Shown here one piece after another: positions 51,760 through 59,981 of a stretch of DNA of 64,000 bases. Position 1 is the first letter of the stretch. Each line of letters begins with the position of its first letter. The translations under genes were made by a program, and so were the position numbers. Source of the stretch: Oligosphaera ethanolica (GTDB lineage: Bacteria; Verrucomicrobiota; Lentisphaeria; Oligosphaerales; Oligosphaeraceae); the NCBI RefSeq assembly GCF_030814695.1, contig NZ_JAUSVL010000001.1, positions 5,182,227-5,246,226 of the forward strand, written 5' to 3'. The notes beneath the pieces are model-generated. The model had not been told where the DNA came from and searched no databases. It worked only from the letters and a program-made list of their open reading frames with translations.

Positions 51760-54327
51760 ATGAAACAGCTCCTCACCAGCATCATCGCCGTGGCCGCCGT
51801 CGTCCTGAGCGCCTCGGCCGCCCGCGGCCAAAGCATCGCCGCCGGCAGTCTCAGCGCCACTTTCGAACAAGGCCGCATTGTCAGCCTGCGCAACCAAAGT
51901 GGCCGCGAGCTCCTCCAGCCATCCGACGCAACGCTCTTCATGGTCGGCTTCGTGCCCAAGAGCAGCCCCGGCGACAAAGTCATCTGGCTCCCTGCCAGTG
52001 ACGCCAAAACCGTCACCAGCGCCATGGTGGACAATCGCCTCGAAATCACCTACAGCGACTTCACCGACTACCCCGGGCTGGTCGTCACCTGCGTCATCAG
52101 CGCCGCTGGCGACGACCTCCGCTGGGACCTCCGCGCCACCACGCCGAATAACCTCTTCGTCCTCAACTTCAATTACCCCGTGCTAAACCTGGCCTTTGAC
52201 GACGAGGCAAAATCCGTCGCCCTCCAGGGCTCAACCAAGGGCGGGCTGTTCACGCCTGCGCTGATGAAGGAAGGCGGGTCCTCGCGCGTCAGACAGCCCG
52301 GCAGCCTGGCCGCGCAATTCTCCGCCCAGCTCTACACCAAGGACATGTTCTACACCATGACGCCCGATACCGCCGCCTGGCCCAAAAGCAACCACTTGAT
52401 TCGCCAGGCGAATGCCTGGCGCTGGTTCTGGAACATCCACTGCACCCTCGAAGGCGGCGACTGGAGCAATCCCTACCCCATCCTGACCCGCTGCTGGCAA
52501 ACACCCGATGGCCGCGACATCACCTGGCATGACGCCGCCGAACTCTACAAAACCTGGGCGAAAAAACAATACTGGTGCCGCCAGACTTTCCTTGAGCGCG
52601 ACAATATCCCCGCCTGGCTCAAACAGGGCCCAACCCTCATCCGCTTCCACCGCGACTGGCTCGCCAAGCCCGAAATGATCAGCGAGTGGGTCCGCACAAC
52701 CTGGAAAAATGAATTCGCTGACACGCACCTCATCGTCGCCCTCTGGGGCTGGGAAAAAGTCCACACCTGGATCACCCCGGATTACTTCCCGGTCTTTCCA
52801 GACAACGAGCGCTTCGCCGCCATGACCAGCGCCATCCGTCCCCTCAATGCCCATCCCTTCCCTTGGCCCTCCGGCTATCACTGGACGCTGTCCTTCAACA
52901 AGCGTGCCGACGGCAGTTTCGAGTGGGTCGATCAGGAACGCTTCGATCAGCGCGCCCGCAAATACGCCATCCACAACATCGACGGCACGCTTTACGAACG
53001 CCGCGCCGGCTGGCTCCGCGGCGGCGTCAATGCCTGCATGTGCCCCGGCGAAGAATGGACCCGCCGCTGGTGGAATGAAGAAATCTGCCGACCGCTGGTC
53101 AAGCTCGGCTGCGATATCATCCAGGTCGACCAGGTCGTTGGCGGCAACTTCCCTGCCTGCTACCACCCCGATCACGCCCATCCCAAAGGCTACGGCCGCT
53201 GGATGACCGACGTCTTCACCGATCAGCTCAAGTCCATGTACAAGACAATGGGCGAGGACATCGCCGATCCCGTGGTCTGCATCGAAGAACCCAACGAGGT
53301 CTTCAACCACCTCGTCGGCCTCCAGGACTACCGCAACTGCCAAGTCGATTATCCATGGGCATCCGTCTTCAACTACATCTACCACGAGTACCTGCCCTGC
53401 TTCCAAAGCAACCCCAGGCACGGCGACATCGTCTGGCAGGCCTTCTGCGCCGCCGATGGCCAGATACCCCACATCAACGCCAGAAAGCCCTCCGCCGACG
53501 GCATGCTGCTGGACAACGGCGGCTTCGAACTGAGCACCGAGACGCTCATCCAGCCCGGCTGGGAAAAGGTCAACGGCTACAAAGGCGTCACCTGGGACGG
53601 CGCGGCTGACATCGTCAGCGAAGGCGTCCATAGCGGCCAACAGGCGTTGCGTCTGGACACCACGCCCGACCAAATTGTCCAAGTGTCCCGCAATATCAAC
53701 ATCAACCAGGATACCTTCGTCGCCAACGGCCAGTACCGCCTGAGCGCCTGGCTCAAAACCGAACGCCATCAAGAACCCAATCACATCGGCTTCGCACTCT
53801 TCGCACCGGGCCTGGGCAGCACCGGCGTCGGCGGCAGCCTGATCTTCCCAACACCCGAAGAGGGCTGGGTCCTGCGCCAACAGGAATTCACCGTACCCGA
53901 AGGCGCCGAGATGATCCGCATTATGATCAACACCCGAGACGACTCACGCACCTACGTCGACGATGTCCGCCTCGAAGCCCGTCAGCCCGACGGCAGCTGG
54001 CAGGACGTCGCCTCTAGCCGCCTCGCCACCAGTCAACAATTCCAGCAAAACTGGGTTCGCGCTTACCGCGACTACAGCGCCTGGCTGCAGCACGGCGAAA
54101 TGCTCCCGCCACCCAAGCTGGACTGCGAGACCACCAACTACCAACGCTGGCAGCCGCCGGTCATCTTCCATAATCGCTTCCGCGCCGCCAACGGCGAAGA
54201 AGCCGTGGTGCTGGTCAATGCCACGAAATCAGCCCAGGTCGGCACCCTGCACTGGCAGGGCAAAGCCACCCCCATCAATCTCCAGGCAGACGAAATCCGC
54301 GTCATAGCCGCCAAAGACATCCGCTGA
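51760..54327 (+). CDS. Secreted DUF6259-like glycoside-hydrolase protein with CBM
   Basis: An 855-residue protein with a signal peptide (LLTSIIAVAAVVLSASAARG). An N-terminal beta-sandwich (to about 250) precedes a barrel of DUF6259 type: IPAWLKQGPTLIRFHRDWL, WGWEKVHTWITPDYFPVFPD, LGCDIIQVDQVVGG and VVCIEEPNEVFNH. The Asp in IIQVDQ and the Glu in CIEEPNE are candidate catalytic residues. Residues about 610-770 form a CBM4/9-like carbohydrate-binding domain (NGGFELSTETLIQPGWEKVNG, YRLSAWLKTERHQEPNHIGF, TYVDDVRLEA). Substrate unknown. GGGAGAA precedes the ATG. It follows the GH127-like gene by 69 bp and is probably co-transcribed. Confidence 0.78.
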   Translation: MKQLLTSIIAVAAVVLSASAARGQSIAAGSLSATFEQGRIVSLRNQSGRELLQPSDATLFMVGFVPKSSPGDKVIWLPASDAKTVTSAMVDNRLEITYSDFTDYPGLVVTCVISAAGDDLRWDLRATTPNNLFVLNFNYPVLNLAFDDEAKSVALQGSTKGGLFTPALMKEGGSSRVRQPGSLAAQFSAQLYTKDMFYTMTPDTAAWPKSNHLIRQANAWRWFWNIHCTLEGGDWSNPYPILTRCWQTPDGRDITWHDAAELYKTWAKKQYWCRQTFLERDNIPAWLKQGPTLIRFHRDWLAKPEMISEWVRTTWKNEFADTHLIVALWGWEKVHTWITPDYFPVFPDNERFAAMTSAIRPLNAHPFPWPSGYHWTLSFNKRADGSFEWVDQERFDQRARKYAIHNIDGTLYERRAGWLRGGVNACMCPGEEWTRRWWNEEICRPLVKLGCDIIQVDQVVGGNFPACYHPDHAHPKGYGRWMTDVFTDQLKSMYKTMGEDIADPVVCIEEPNEVFNHLVGLQDYRNCQVDYPWASVFNYIYHEYLPCFQSNPRHGDIVWQAFCAADGQIPHINARKPSADGMLLDNGGFELSTETLIQPGWEKVNGYKGVTWDGAADIVSEGVHSGQQALRLDTTPDQIVQVSRNININQDTFVANGQYRLSAWLKTERHQEPNHIGFALFAPGLGSTGVGGSLIFPTPEEGWVLRQQEFTVPEGAEMIRIMINTRDDSRTYVDDVRLEARQPDGSWQDVASSRLATSQQFQQNWVRAYRDYSAWLQHGEMLPPPKLDCETTNYQRWQPPVIFHNRFRAANGEEAVVLVNATKSAQVGTLHWQGKATPINLQADEIRVIAAKDIR

Positions 54328-54447
54328 CTAACGTCATTCGCCGTCCGGTACGAAACCGCGCACTGCCATCGCCCGCAGTGGTCGCCGCAGGCAATCCCAT
54401 GGTCGCCACCGGTGCGGCAAAACAAGGCGCTTGGATACAAAATAAAC

Positions 54448-54500
54448 GGCGCTCCGAAACGGCTTTTCTGCCTCGGAGCGCCGGTGTTATTTTCGTTTGA
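54448..54500. terminator. Bidirectional terminator between convergent genes
   Basis: GGCGCTCCGA at 54448-54457 pairs perfectly with TCGGAGCGCC at 54473-54482, followed by GGTGTTATTTTCG. It lies between the plus-strand DUF6259-like gene and the minus-strand isomerase-like gene, so it can serve both. Confidence 0.7.
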
Positions 54501-54515
54501 ATGCCTGCGTTCTTG

Positions 54516-55391
54516 TCAGCCGGCCACGATTGCCTTCAGCCCAGCAACGGACGCCTTCACGCACTCCAGCGGGCTCTTGCCATCGGGATAACTCTCCTGC
54601 TCAATGGTCAGCCATTCAGTACCGCCGACCTGATTACAGGCAGCGACCACGTCCGACCATGGCACGGAGTCCAGACCGATGATCGCTTTCTTGCCCGCGT
54701 CGCCACGGCGCGCCATCGGTTTGATGTGCACAGTGCCAAAGCGCCCGGGATACTTCTTGATCAGCGCCACCGGGTCCTGTCCGGCATGGAAGGACCAGCC
54801 GCAGTCCTGTTGCAAGACGACGTCCGCAGGCGTGTTGTCGGCAAAAAGCTCGAAGAAGCTCTTGCCCTCGTGCTGTTTGAATTCCGCCGTGTGATTGTGG
54901 TAACCACAGGCCATCCCCAGGGGCTTCAGTTTTTCCGCCGTGGCGCTGTACAGCTCAGCCAGCGCACGCCATTTCTCCGGATTGGTGAAGTCCTTGTCAC
55001 CAGGCACAATCAAGTACTTGCAGCCAATCGCCTGGTGGAAATCAATCGTGCGCTGGAGATTATCGCCGCGAAAACTGCCCGTGCCGATGTGCGTGCCCGC
55101 AGCGACCAGCCCGAGGTCATCCAGGCGCTGCCGCAACTCCTTGGCCTTGCCGCCGTAACCATGGTAGCCGGCAAACTCCACGCCGGCGATGCCCAACTTG
55201 CCAACCTCAGCCAGCACGGCGTCAAAGTCCTTCTTGCTGTCCTCCCGCAAGGAATACAGCTGCAACGCAATCCGAGCCGGCTTTTTGCCGCCATCCTGAC
55301 CCATCACGGCCCGCGGCAACAGGCCCGCAGCCAACGCGCTCAACCCCGAAGCCTTCAGAAAATCCCGCCGGTTCATACTACGCAGTTCCAT
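54516..55391 (-). CDS. Sugar phosphate isomerase/epimerase-like protein with Tat signal
   Basis: A 291-residue protein. The N-terminus has a twin-arginine export signal (NRRDFLKASGLSALAAGLLPRAVMG), followed by a xylose-isomerase-like TIM barrel (ARIALQLYSLREDSKKDFDAVLAEVGKLGIAGVEFAGYHGYGG, CGYHNHTAEF, ADVVLQQDCGWSFHAG, GTVHIKPMARRG, EWLTIEQESYPDG). The metal-binding acid and histidine positions (YHNH, QQDCGW, HIK, IEQE) are conserved. Exported members of this group are common in PVC and Bacteroidota sugar-utilisation clusters. The substrate is unknown. GAGAGG lies five bases before the ATG at 55391. It converges on the carbohydrate cluster. Confidence 0.85.
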   Translation of the reverse strand: MELRSMNRRDFLKASGLSALAAGLLPRAVMGQDGGKKPARIALQLYSLREDSKKDFDAVLAEVGKLGIAGVEFAGYHGYGGKAKELRQRLDDLGLVAAGTHIGTGSFRGDNLQRTIDFHQAIGCKYLIVPGDKDFTNPEKWRALAELYSATAEKLKPLGMACGYHNHTAEFKQHEGKSFFELFADNTPADVVLQQDCGWSFHAGQDPVALIKKYPGRFGTVHIKPMARRGDAGKKAIIGLDSVPWSDVVAACNQVGGTEWLTIEQESYPDGKSPLECVKASVAGLKAIVAG

Positions 55392-55565
55392 ACTAACCTC
55401 TCTTTGTGCACCAAAAACACACAGCCGCTGCCGTCGAATATCAACTGCGGCAATAGTCGCGTCGCGACACCATCAGCCTAACAACGACGCCAAAAAACTA
55501 CGTTCGCCCCTACCATACTAGCCTGAATCCCACCTGGCGAGACACCGCAGGCTAATTTGCCCAGC

Positions 55566-55607
55566 AAAAAAAACGGCACCCGGGGAATATCGTCCCCCAG
55601 GGTGCCG
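55566..55607 (-). terminator. Strong terminator of pseudopilin gene 3
   Basis: On the minus strand the stem GGCACCC..GGGTGCC is followed by eight T residues. The hairpin loop region contains GGACGATATTCC. It lies about 50 bp after the stop codon of the pseudopilin gene. Confidence 0.85.
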
Positions 55608-55657
55608 AAAGATGCTTCGCGTCGCGCGCCGACCAATGCCTCAGTCTCGCTACGCCA

Positions 55658-56356
55658 TCAATGTTTGTTGGTACGAGACCACCAGCATTCACTCTGTTTG
55701 CAGGGTATGGTCTCGGGCTTGTACCAGGCGGCACGGCCATCAGCAAAGGCATAGTTGCAGCCGTTGTTATGACGAATGGCCGCTTCTGGCTGGAAAGCGC
55801 CCAGACTGCTTGCCATCCGTCGACTGAAACCAGCGTCATTACTCTGGATATTGAACTCGTGCGCTGTGCTGTCGCCCATGATGATCGCCACCGATGGCAT
55901 GGTCACACTCCCCAGCGAACAGCCCAGAGTCGCATCGGGCGCGCCGCCATCCCAGTGAATGTGGTTGACGCCGGTTCCGCTGCCAAGCGTCGCTTCACCA
56001 ACGACAAACTTGCCCGCATTGCTATAGGTGGAGTACTTGCCACCCGAGTAAGACGGACATTCGAACATCTTGAGATCCGAGCAATACTGGTAGGCAAACA
56101 CCCGCCATGACGCCTGCTTGTCCCACGACGTCTGCGCGGGATCAACCGTGTAACGCGATGTCAGCAAACGATCGTAGTCGTCGTGGTACATCAGATCGGC
56201 CAGGGCCAGCTGCTTGTGATTGGACGTACAGGATATTTGCCGCGCCTTCTCCCGCGCCTTGCTTAACGCCGGTAATAGCATCGCCGCCAATATCGCTATA
56301 ATCGCAATCACCACCAACAGCTCAATCAGCGTGAAGCATATCACTCTCTTCAACAT
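55658..56356 (-). CDS. Pseudopilin-like protein (N-terminal methylation, DG type)
   Basis: A 232-residue protein. Leader MLKRVIC precedes the methylation signal [20 protein letters not shown], with [30 protein letters not shown] identical in style to the gene at 42779-43468. It ends with [17 protein letters not shown], the H-X9-DG motif. AAGGAGGG precedes the ATG at 56356. Two cysteines ([11 protein letters not shown]) may form a disulfide. It probably inserts in the inner membrane and assembles with a type II secretion or pilus-like apparatus encoded elsewhere. It lies upstream of a 9-bp minisatellite. Confidence 0.92.
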   Translation of the reverse strand: MLKRVICFTLIELLVVIAIIAILAAMLLPALSKAREKARQISCTSNHKQLALADLMYHDDYDRLLTSRYTVDPAQTSWDKQASWRVFAYQYCSDLKMFECPSYSGGKYSTYSNAGKFVVGEATLGSGTGVNHIHWDGGAPDATLGCSLGSVTMPSVAIIMGDSTAHEFNIQSNDAGFSRRMASSLGAFQPEAAIRHNNGCNYAFADGRAAWYKPETIPCKQSECWWSRTNKH

Positions 56357-56502
56357 GGCTAACCCTCCTTGTTTTCCTGCACGCAAAACCAACGCCGTCA
56401 TCCCGGCAGCGTCGACCTGACAATGCTACCAAGCTACCACCTAACAAAACGTTATGCAAGTTGTTAACCACAGAAACACGCAAACTTAACCAAGTCATCC
56501 TC

Positions 56503-56679
56503 GTCCACGCTGTCCACGCTGTCCACGCTGTCCACGCTGTCCACGCTGTCCACGCTGTCCACGCTGTCCACGCTGTCCACGCTGTCCACGCTGTCCACCC
56601 TGTCCAAGCTGTCCACGCTGTCCAAGCTGTCCACGCTGTCCACGCTGTCCACGCTGTCCACGCTGTCCACTTTGTCCAC
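56503..56679. repeat. 9-bp minisatellite GTCCACGCT (19 units)
   Basis: Nineteen units of GTCCACGCT at 56503-56673 and a partial unit to 56679; a few units vary at positions 6-8 (GTCCACCCT, GTCCAAGCT, GTCCACTTT). A candidate promoter starts 22 bp later. The VHAVHAVH and SVDSVDSV frames are repeat artefacts. Confidence 0.95.
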
Positions 56680-56700
56680 GTCCACCTGTGGTTTTTCTCA

Positions 56701-56728
56701 TTGCATCTTTGCCCTGCAGCTATATAGT
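56701..56728 (+). promoter_or_regulatory. Promoter-like sequence before the candidate ncRNA
   Basis: TTGCAT at 56701-56706 and TATAGT at 56723-56728 are spaced by 16 bp. Transcription would begin near 56735, and no gene start is found downstream within the next 340 bp. Confidence 0.5.
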
Positions 56729-56734
56729 AATGAC

Positions 56735-57033
56735 TCGTGATAAGTCAAAAGCCCCGCCTTGCGGGCGCTGACGGCGCGTCACACCACTGTATTTCCGCGG
56801 CGACACGAAGCCCTTTCGGCTCACCTGCTCCCGCGACCATATCCTGTACTGACCCCGAAGATCCGTTCTGAGGGTAAGGCAAGCAGTCTGACAACATTAC
56901 ACCGGCGCGCCCAAGCTTCACCCAAGCGAAGCCAACGCAAGCCATTTCGGAAAACTCGGCCGGCTTAACCGCCGCCACCGTCTTCTGCCGATCATGTCAA
57001 GGCACTTTCCCTTACCCGGAAAGTGCCTTTTTT
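56735..57033 (+). ncRNA. Candidate structured RNA of about 300 nt
   Basis: The stretch between a promoter-like sequence (56701-56728) and an intrinsic terminator (56999-57033) contains no convincing reading frame. It contains stems such as GCCCCGC/GCGGGC near 56750 and CGCGG...CGCG around a GCC/GGC hairpin near 56800-56845. I could not match it to tmRNA, RNase P, SRP or 6S consensus elements. A 69-codon open frame crosses it but is not protein-like. The hydrogenase maturation genes begin 45 bp after the terminator. Confidence 0.35.
56999..57033 (+). terminator. Intrinsic terminator ahead of the hyd genes
   Basis: AAGGCACTTTCC at 56999-57010 pairs with GGAAAGTGCCTT at 57018-57029 and is followed by TTTTTG. 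It is a near-perfect Rho-independent terminator, acting on transcripts coming from the left, and insulates the hyd operon. Confidence 0.85.
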
Positions 57034-57077
57034 GTTGTTTTCCAGATTACAGCCCGCCAAGGACAGGACAAACAAGC

Positions 57078-57332
57078 ATGAACAAACGCGTAGCACTCAT
57101 CGGCATCGTCGTTGACAACAAAGAGTCTGCAGAGCCCCTCAACGCCCTGCTGCACTGCTACGGCGAGTACATCATTGGCCGCATGGGCCTGCCCTATCCT
57201 CAGCGCGGCGTGTCCATCATCAGCGTCGCCGTCGACGCCCCGGCCGATGTCATCAGCGCTCTGGCCGGCAAGCTCGGTATGATCCCCGGCGTCAATTCCA
57301 AAACCATCTACGCCAAACTCCCCCAGGAATAG
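57078..57332 (+). CDS. TM1266-like putative iron-only hydrogenase system regulator
   Basis: An 84-residue ACT-fold-like protein (MNKRVALIGIVVDNKESAEPLNALLHCYGEYIIGRMGLPYPQRGVSIISVAVDAPADVISALAGKLGMIPGVNSKTIYAK). The TM1266 family is typically encoded next to hydE/hydG and is named a putative [FeFe]-hydrogenase system regulator; how it acts is not established. The predicted start is ATG 57078, with AGGACA upstream. It lies three bases before hydE on the same strand. Confidence 0.88.
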   Translation: MNKRVALIGIVVDNKESAEPLNALLHCYGEYIIGRMGLPYPQRGVSIISVAVDAPADVISALAGKLGMIPGVNSKTIYAKLPQE

Positions 57333-57335
57333 CAC

Positions 57336-58400
57336 ATGGCCAGCACGAACAGCACCTATATCGACGAATTACGCGCGCACGGCCGCCTCAGCCATCAGCA
57401 GTGGCTGGTACTGCTCATTGCCGCTCAAAACAACCCGGCCTTCGCGGAGGAAATCCGCGTCTGCGCCCACGCCATCCGCGAACGCTATTTCGGCCGCACG
57501 GTGTACATTCGCGGCCTGATTGAGCTCAGCAACTACTGTCGGAACGACTGCTTCTACTGCGGCATCCGCAAAAGCAACGGCGAGGTCAGCCGCTATCGCC
57601 TCAGCCTAGACGAAATCCTCGGCTGCTGCCAGGTCGGCTACGACCTCGGCTTCCGCACGTTCGTCCTCCAGGGCGGCGAAGACGCCTGGTTCAACGACGA
57701 TCGCCTTGCCGAACTCGTCGCGGCCATCCGCACGCATCATCCGGACTCGGCGATTACGCTGTCCCTGGGCGAGCGCAGCCGCGAGAGTTACGAGCGGCTT
57801 TTTGCCGCCGGCGCCAACCGTTATCTGCTGCGGCACGAAGCGGTCAATACCGAGCTTTATGCGTCCCTGCATCCCGCCCGGCAACGCCTGGCCACTCGCC
57901 TGGACTGCCTGCGCAATCTGCAGGCCATCGGCTTTCAAACCGGCGCGGGTTTCATGGTTGGCGCGCCCGGCCAAACACTGGCGCATATCGCCGAAGACAT
58001 GGTGTTTTTGGGCGACTTCCGGCCGGCCATGGTCGGCATCGGCCCCTTCATCCCCCAGCATGCCACGCGTTACGCCCACGAGCCGGCCGGCAGCGTCGAT
58101 CTCACGCTGATTCTGCTCAGCCTCATCCGCATCATGCTGCCCAATGTGCTCTTGCCAGCAACCACCGCCCTGGGCACCATGGACCCACAGGGACACGCCA
58201 AGGGCATGCGCGCCGGCGCCAACGTCGTCATGCCTAATCTCTCGCCCGCCGACGTCCGCGGCAAATACCTCCTCTACGACAACAAAATGTCCTTCGGCAG
58301 CGAGGCCGCCGAGGGGCTGGATACCCTGCGACAACGCATGGCTGCAGCCGGCTACGAGGTCGTCGTTGCCCGCGGTGACCAGCCGCCACTGCAAATCTGA
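57336..58400 (+). CDS. hydE: [FeFe]-hydrogenase maturase HydE (radical SAM)
   Basis: A 354-residue radical SAM enzyme that helps make the dithiomethylamine bridge of the H-cluster. The [4Fe-4S] motif C68-x3-C72-x2-C75 (CRNDCFYCG) is intact, preceded by IRGLIELSNYCRND, which is characteristic of HydE. FRTFVLQGGEDAWF, GFMVGAPGQTLAHIAEDM and HATRYAHEPAGS follow the family pattern. It acts with HydG and HydF in the cytoplasm. It lies directly after the TM1266-like gene. Confidence 0.97.
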   Translation: MASTNSTYIDELRAHGRLSHQQWLVLLIAAQNNPAFAEEIRVCAHAIRERYFGRTVYIRGLIELSNYCRNDCFYCGIRKSNGEVSRYRLSLDEILGCCQVGYDLGFRTFVLQGGEDAWFNDDRLAELVAAIRTHHPDSAITLSLGERSRESYERLFAAGANRYLLRHEAVNTELYASLHPARQRLATRLDCLRNLQAIGFQTGAGFMVGAPGQTLAHIAEDMVFLGDFRPAMVGIGPFIPQHATRYAHEPAGSVDLTLILLSLIRIMLPNVLLPATTALGTMDPQGHAKGMRAGANVVMPNLSPADVRGKYLLYDNKMSFGSEAAEGLDTLRQRMAAAGYEVVVARGDQPPLQI

Positions 58401-58488
58401 CAACAGACAGCCACGCGCCAATCACCACATCAAATAACAACTTTCATTTGCGCAATATTTGACCACCACCCACAGAAAGAAAAACACC

Positions 58489-59907
58489 ATGTACGATCCC
58501 AAATCACCGCATGCCGAAGACTTCATCAACCACGATGAAATTTTGGCCACCCTCGCGTATGCCGACGCCAACGCCACCAATGCCGAACTGATCGACACCA
58601 TCATCACCAAGGCCGAGTTGCGCAAAGGCCTCAGCCACCGCGAAGCGTCCGTCCTGCTGGCCTGCACCCTCGAAGACCGCAACCAGAAAATCTACGCACT
58701 GGCCGAGCAGATCAAAAAAGACTTCTACGGCAACCGCATTGTCATGTTCGCGCCGCTGTACCTATCCAACTACTGCATCAACGGCTGCGTCTACTGCCCA
58801 TATCACCTGAAGAACAAGCGCATACCGCGCATCAAACTCAGCCAGGACGAAATCCGCCGCGAGGTCATCGCCCTCCAAGACATGGGCCATAAACGCCTCG
58901 CCCTCGAAGCCGGCGAAGACCCCGTCAACAACCCGCTCGAATACATCCTCGAAAGCATCAAGACCATCTACAGCGTCAAGCACAAAAATGGCGTCATCCG
59001 CCGCGTCAATGTCAATATTGCAGCCACCACCGTCGATGACTACCGCAAGCTCAAAGACGCCGGCATCGGCACCTACATTCTCTTCCAGGAAACCTACCAT
59101 AAAGACAGCTACGAAAAACTCCACCCGACTGGCCCCAAGCACGATTACAAATGGCACACCGAAGCCATGGACCGCGCCATGCAGGGCGGCATTGACGACG
59201 TCGGCATCGGCGTGCTCTTCGGCCTGGAACGCTACCGCTATGAATACGCCGGCCTGCTCATGCACGCCGAGCACCTCGAAGCCGCCATGGGCGTCGGCCC
59301 ACACACCATCAGCGTCCCGCGCATCAAGGCCGCAGACGATGTCGACCCCAGCAGTTTCGACAACGGCATCAACGAAGACACCTTCGCCAAGATCGTCGCC
59401 TGCATCCGCATCGCCGTGCCCTACACCGGCATCATCATCTCGACCCGTGAAAGCCAGTCCTGCCGCGAACGCGTGCTGCACCTCGGCGTATCGCAGATCA
59501 GCGGCGCTTCGCGCACCAGCGTCGGCGGCTACGCCGATCCTGAACCCGACGACGCCAAATCCGAACAGTTCGAGCTCAGCGACCGCCGCACCCTCGATGA
59601 AATCGTCCACTGGCTGATGAACATGGGCTACATACCCAGCTTCTGCACCGCCTGTTACCGCGAAGGACGCACCGGCGACCGCTTCATGTCACTCTGCAAA
59701 AGCGGCCAGATCCTCAACTGCTGCCACCCCAATGCGCTCATGACCCTCAAGGAATACCTCATGGACTACGCATCGCCAGAAACCCGCCGCATCGGCGAAG
59801 AGCTCATCGCCCGGGAAATCGAGAAGGTCCCGCGGGAAAAAGTCCGCGACATCGCCAAGCGCAATCTGGCCGCCATCAACGATGGCCAGCGCGACTTCCG
59901 CTTCTGA
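58489..59907 (+). CDS. hydG: [FeFe]-hydrogenase maturase HydG (radical SAM tyrosine lyase)
   Basis: A 472-residue radical SAM enzyme that cleaves tyrosine to give the CO and cyanide ligands of the H-cluster. The N-terminal cluster motif is C96-x3-C100-x2-C103 (CINGCVYCP). The C-terminal auxiliary cluster motif CX2CX22C is present in CTACYREGRTGDRF..CC, the ligand set diagnostic of HydG. ATG at 58489 is chosen; an upstream TTG at 58459 would add ten residues. It follows hydE by about 90 bp. Confidence 0.97.
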   Translation: MYDPKSPHAEDFINHDEILATLAYADANATNAELIDTIITKAELRKGLSHREASVLLACTLEDRNQKIYALAEQIKKDFYGNRIVMFAPLYLSNYCINGCVYCPYHLKNKRIPRIKLSQDEIRREVIALQDMGHKRLALEAGEDPVNNPLEYILESIKTIYSVKHKNGVIRRVNVNIAATTVDDYRKLKDAGIGTYILFQETYHKDSYEKLHPTGPKHDYKWHTEAMDRAMQGGIDDVGIGVLFGLERYRYEYAGLLMHAEHLEAAMGVGPHTISVPRIKAADDVDPSSFDNGINEDTFAKIVACIRIAVPYTGIIISTRESQSCRERVLHLGVSQISGASRTSVGGYADPEPDDAKSEQFELSDRRTLDEIVHWLMNMGYIPSFCTACYREGRTGDRFMSLCKSGQILNCCHPNALMTLKEYLMDYASPETRRIGEELIAREIEKVPREKVRDIAKRNLAAINDGQRDFRF

Positions 59908-59981
59908 ACCCGCCGCAAAGCGCACTGCATGCCGCATCGACCAGCACCACTGACAGACAACGCCCTCGGAGGATCCACCCA

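Noticed and set aside
52231-53880. Minus-strand frame of 549 codons opposite the DUF6259-like gene
   Set aside because: Low-complexity antisense shadow with no motif and no ribosome-binding site.
56503-56679. CRISPR array
   Set aside because: Units are 9 bp with no spacers of CRISPR length, and no cas gene is in the window. The same applies to the other tandem repeats.
56735-57033. tmRNA, SRP, RNase P or 6S RNA
   Set aside because: I found no CCA end, no GGAAG..AGCAG SRP tetraloop region and no RNase P core motifs. The RNA remains unassigned.
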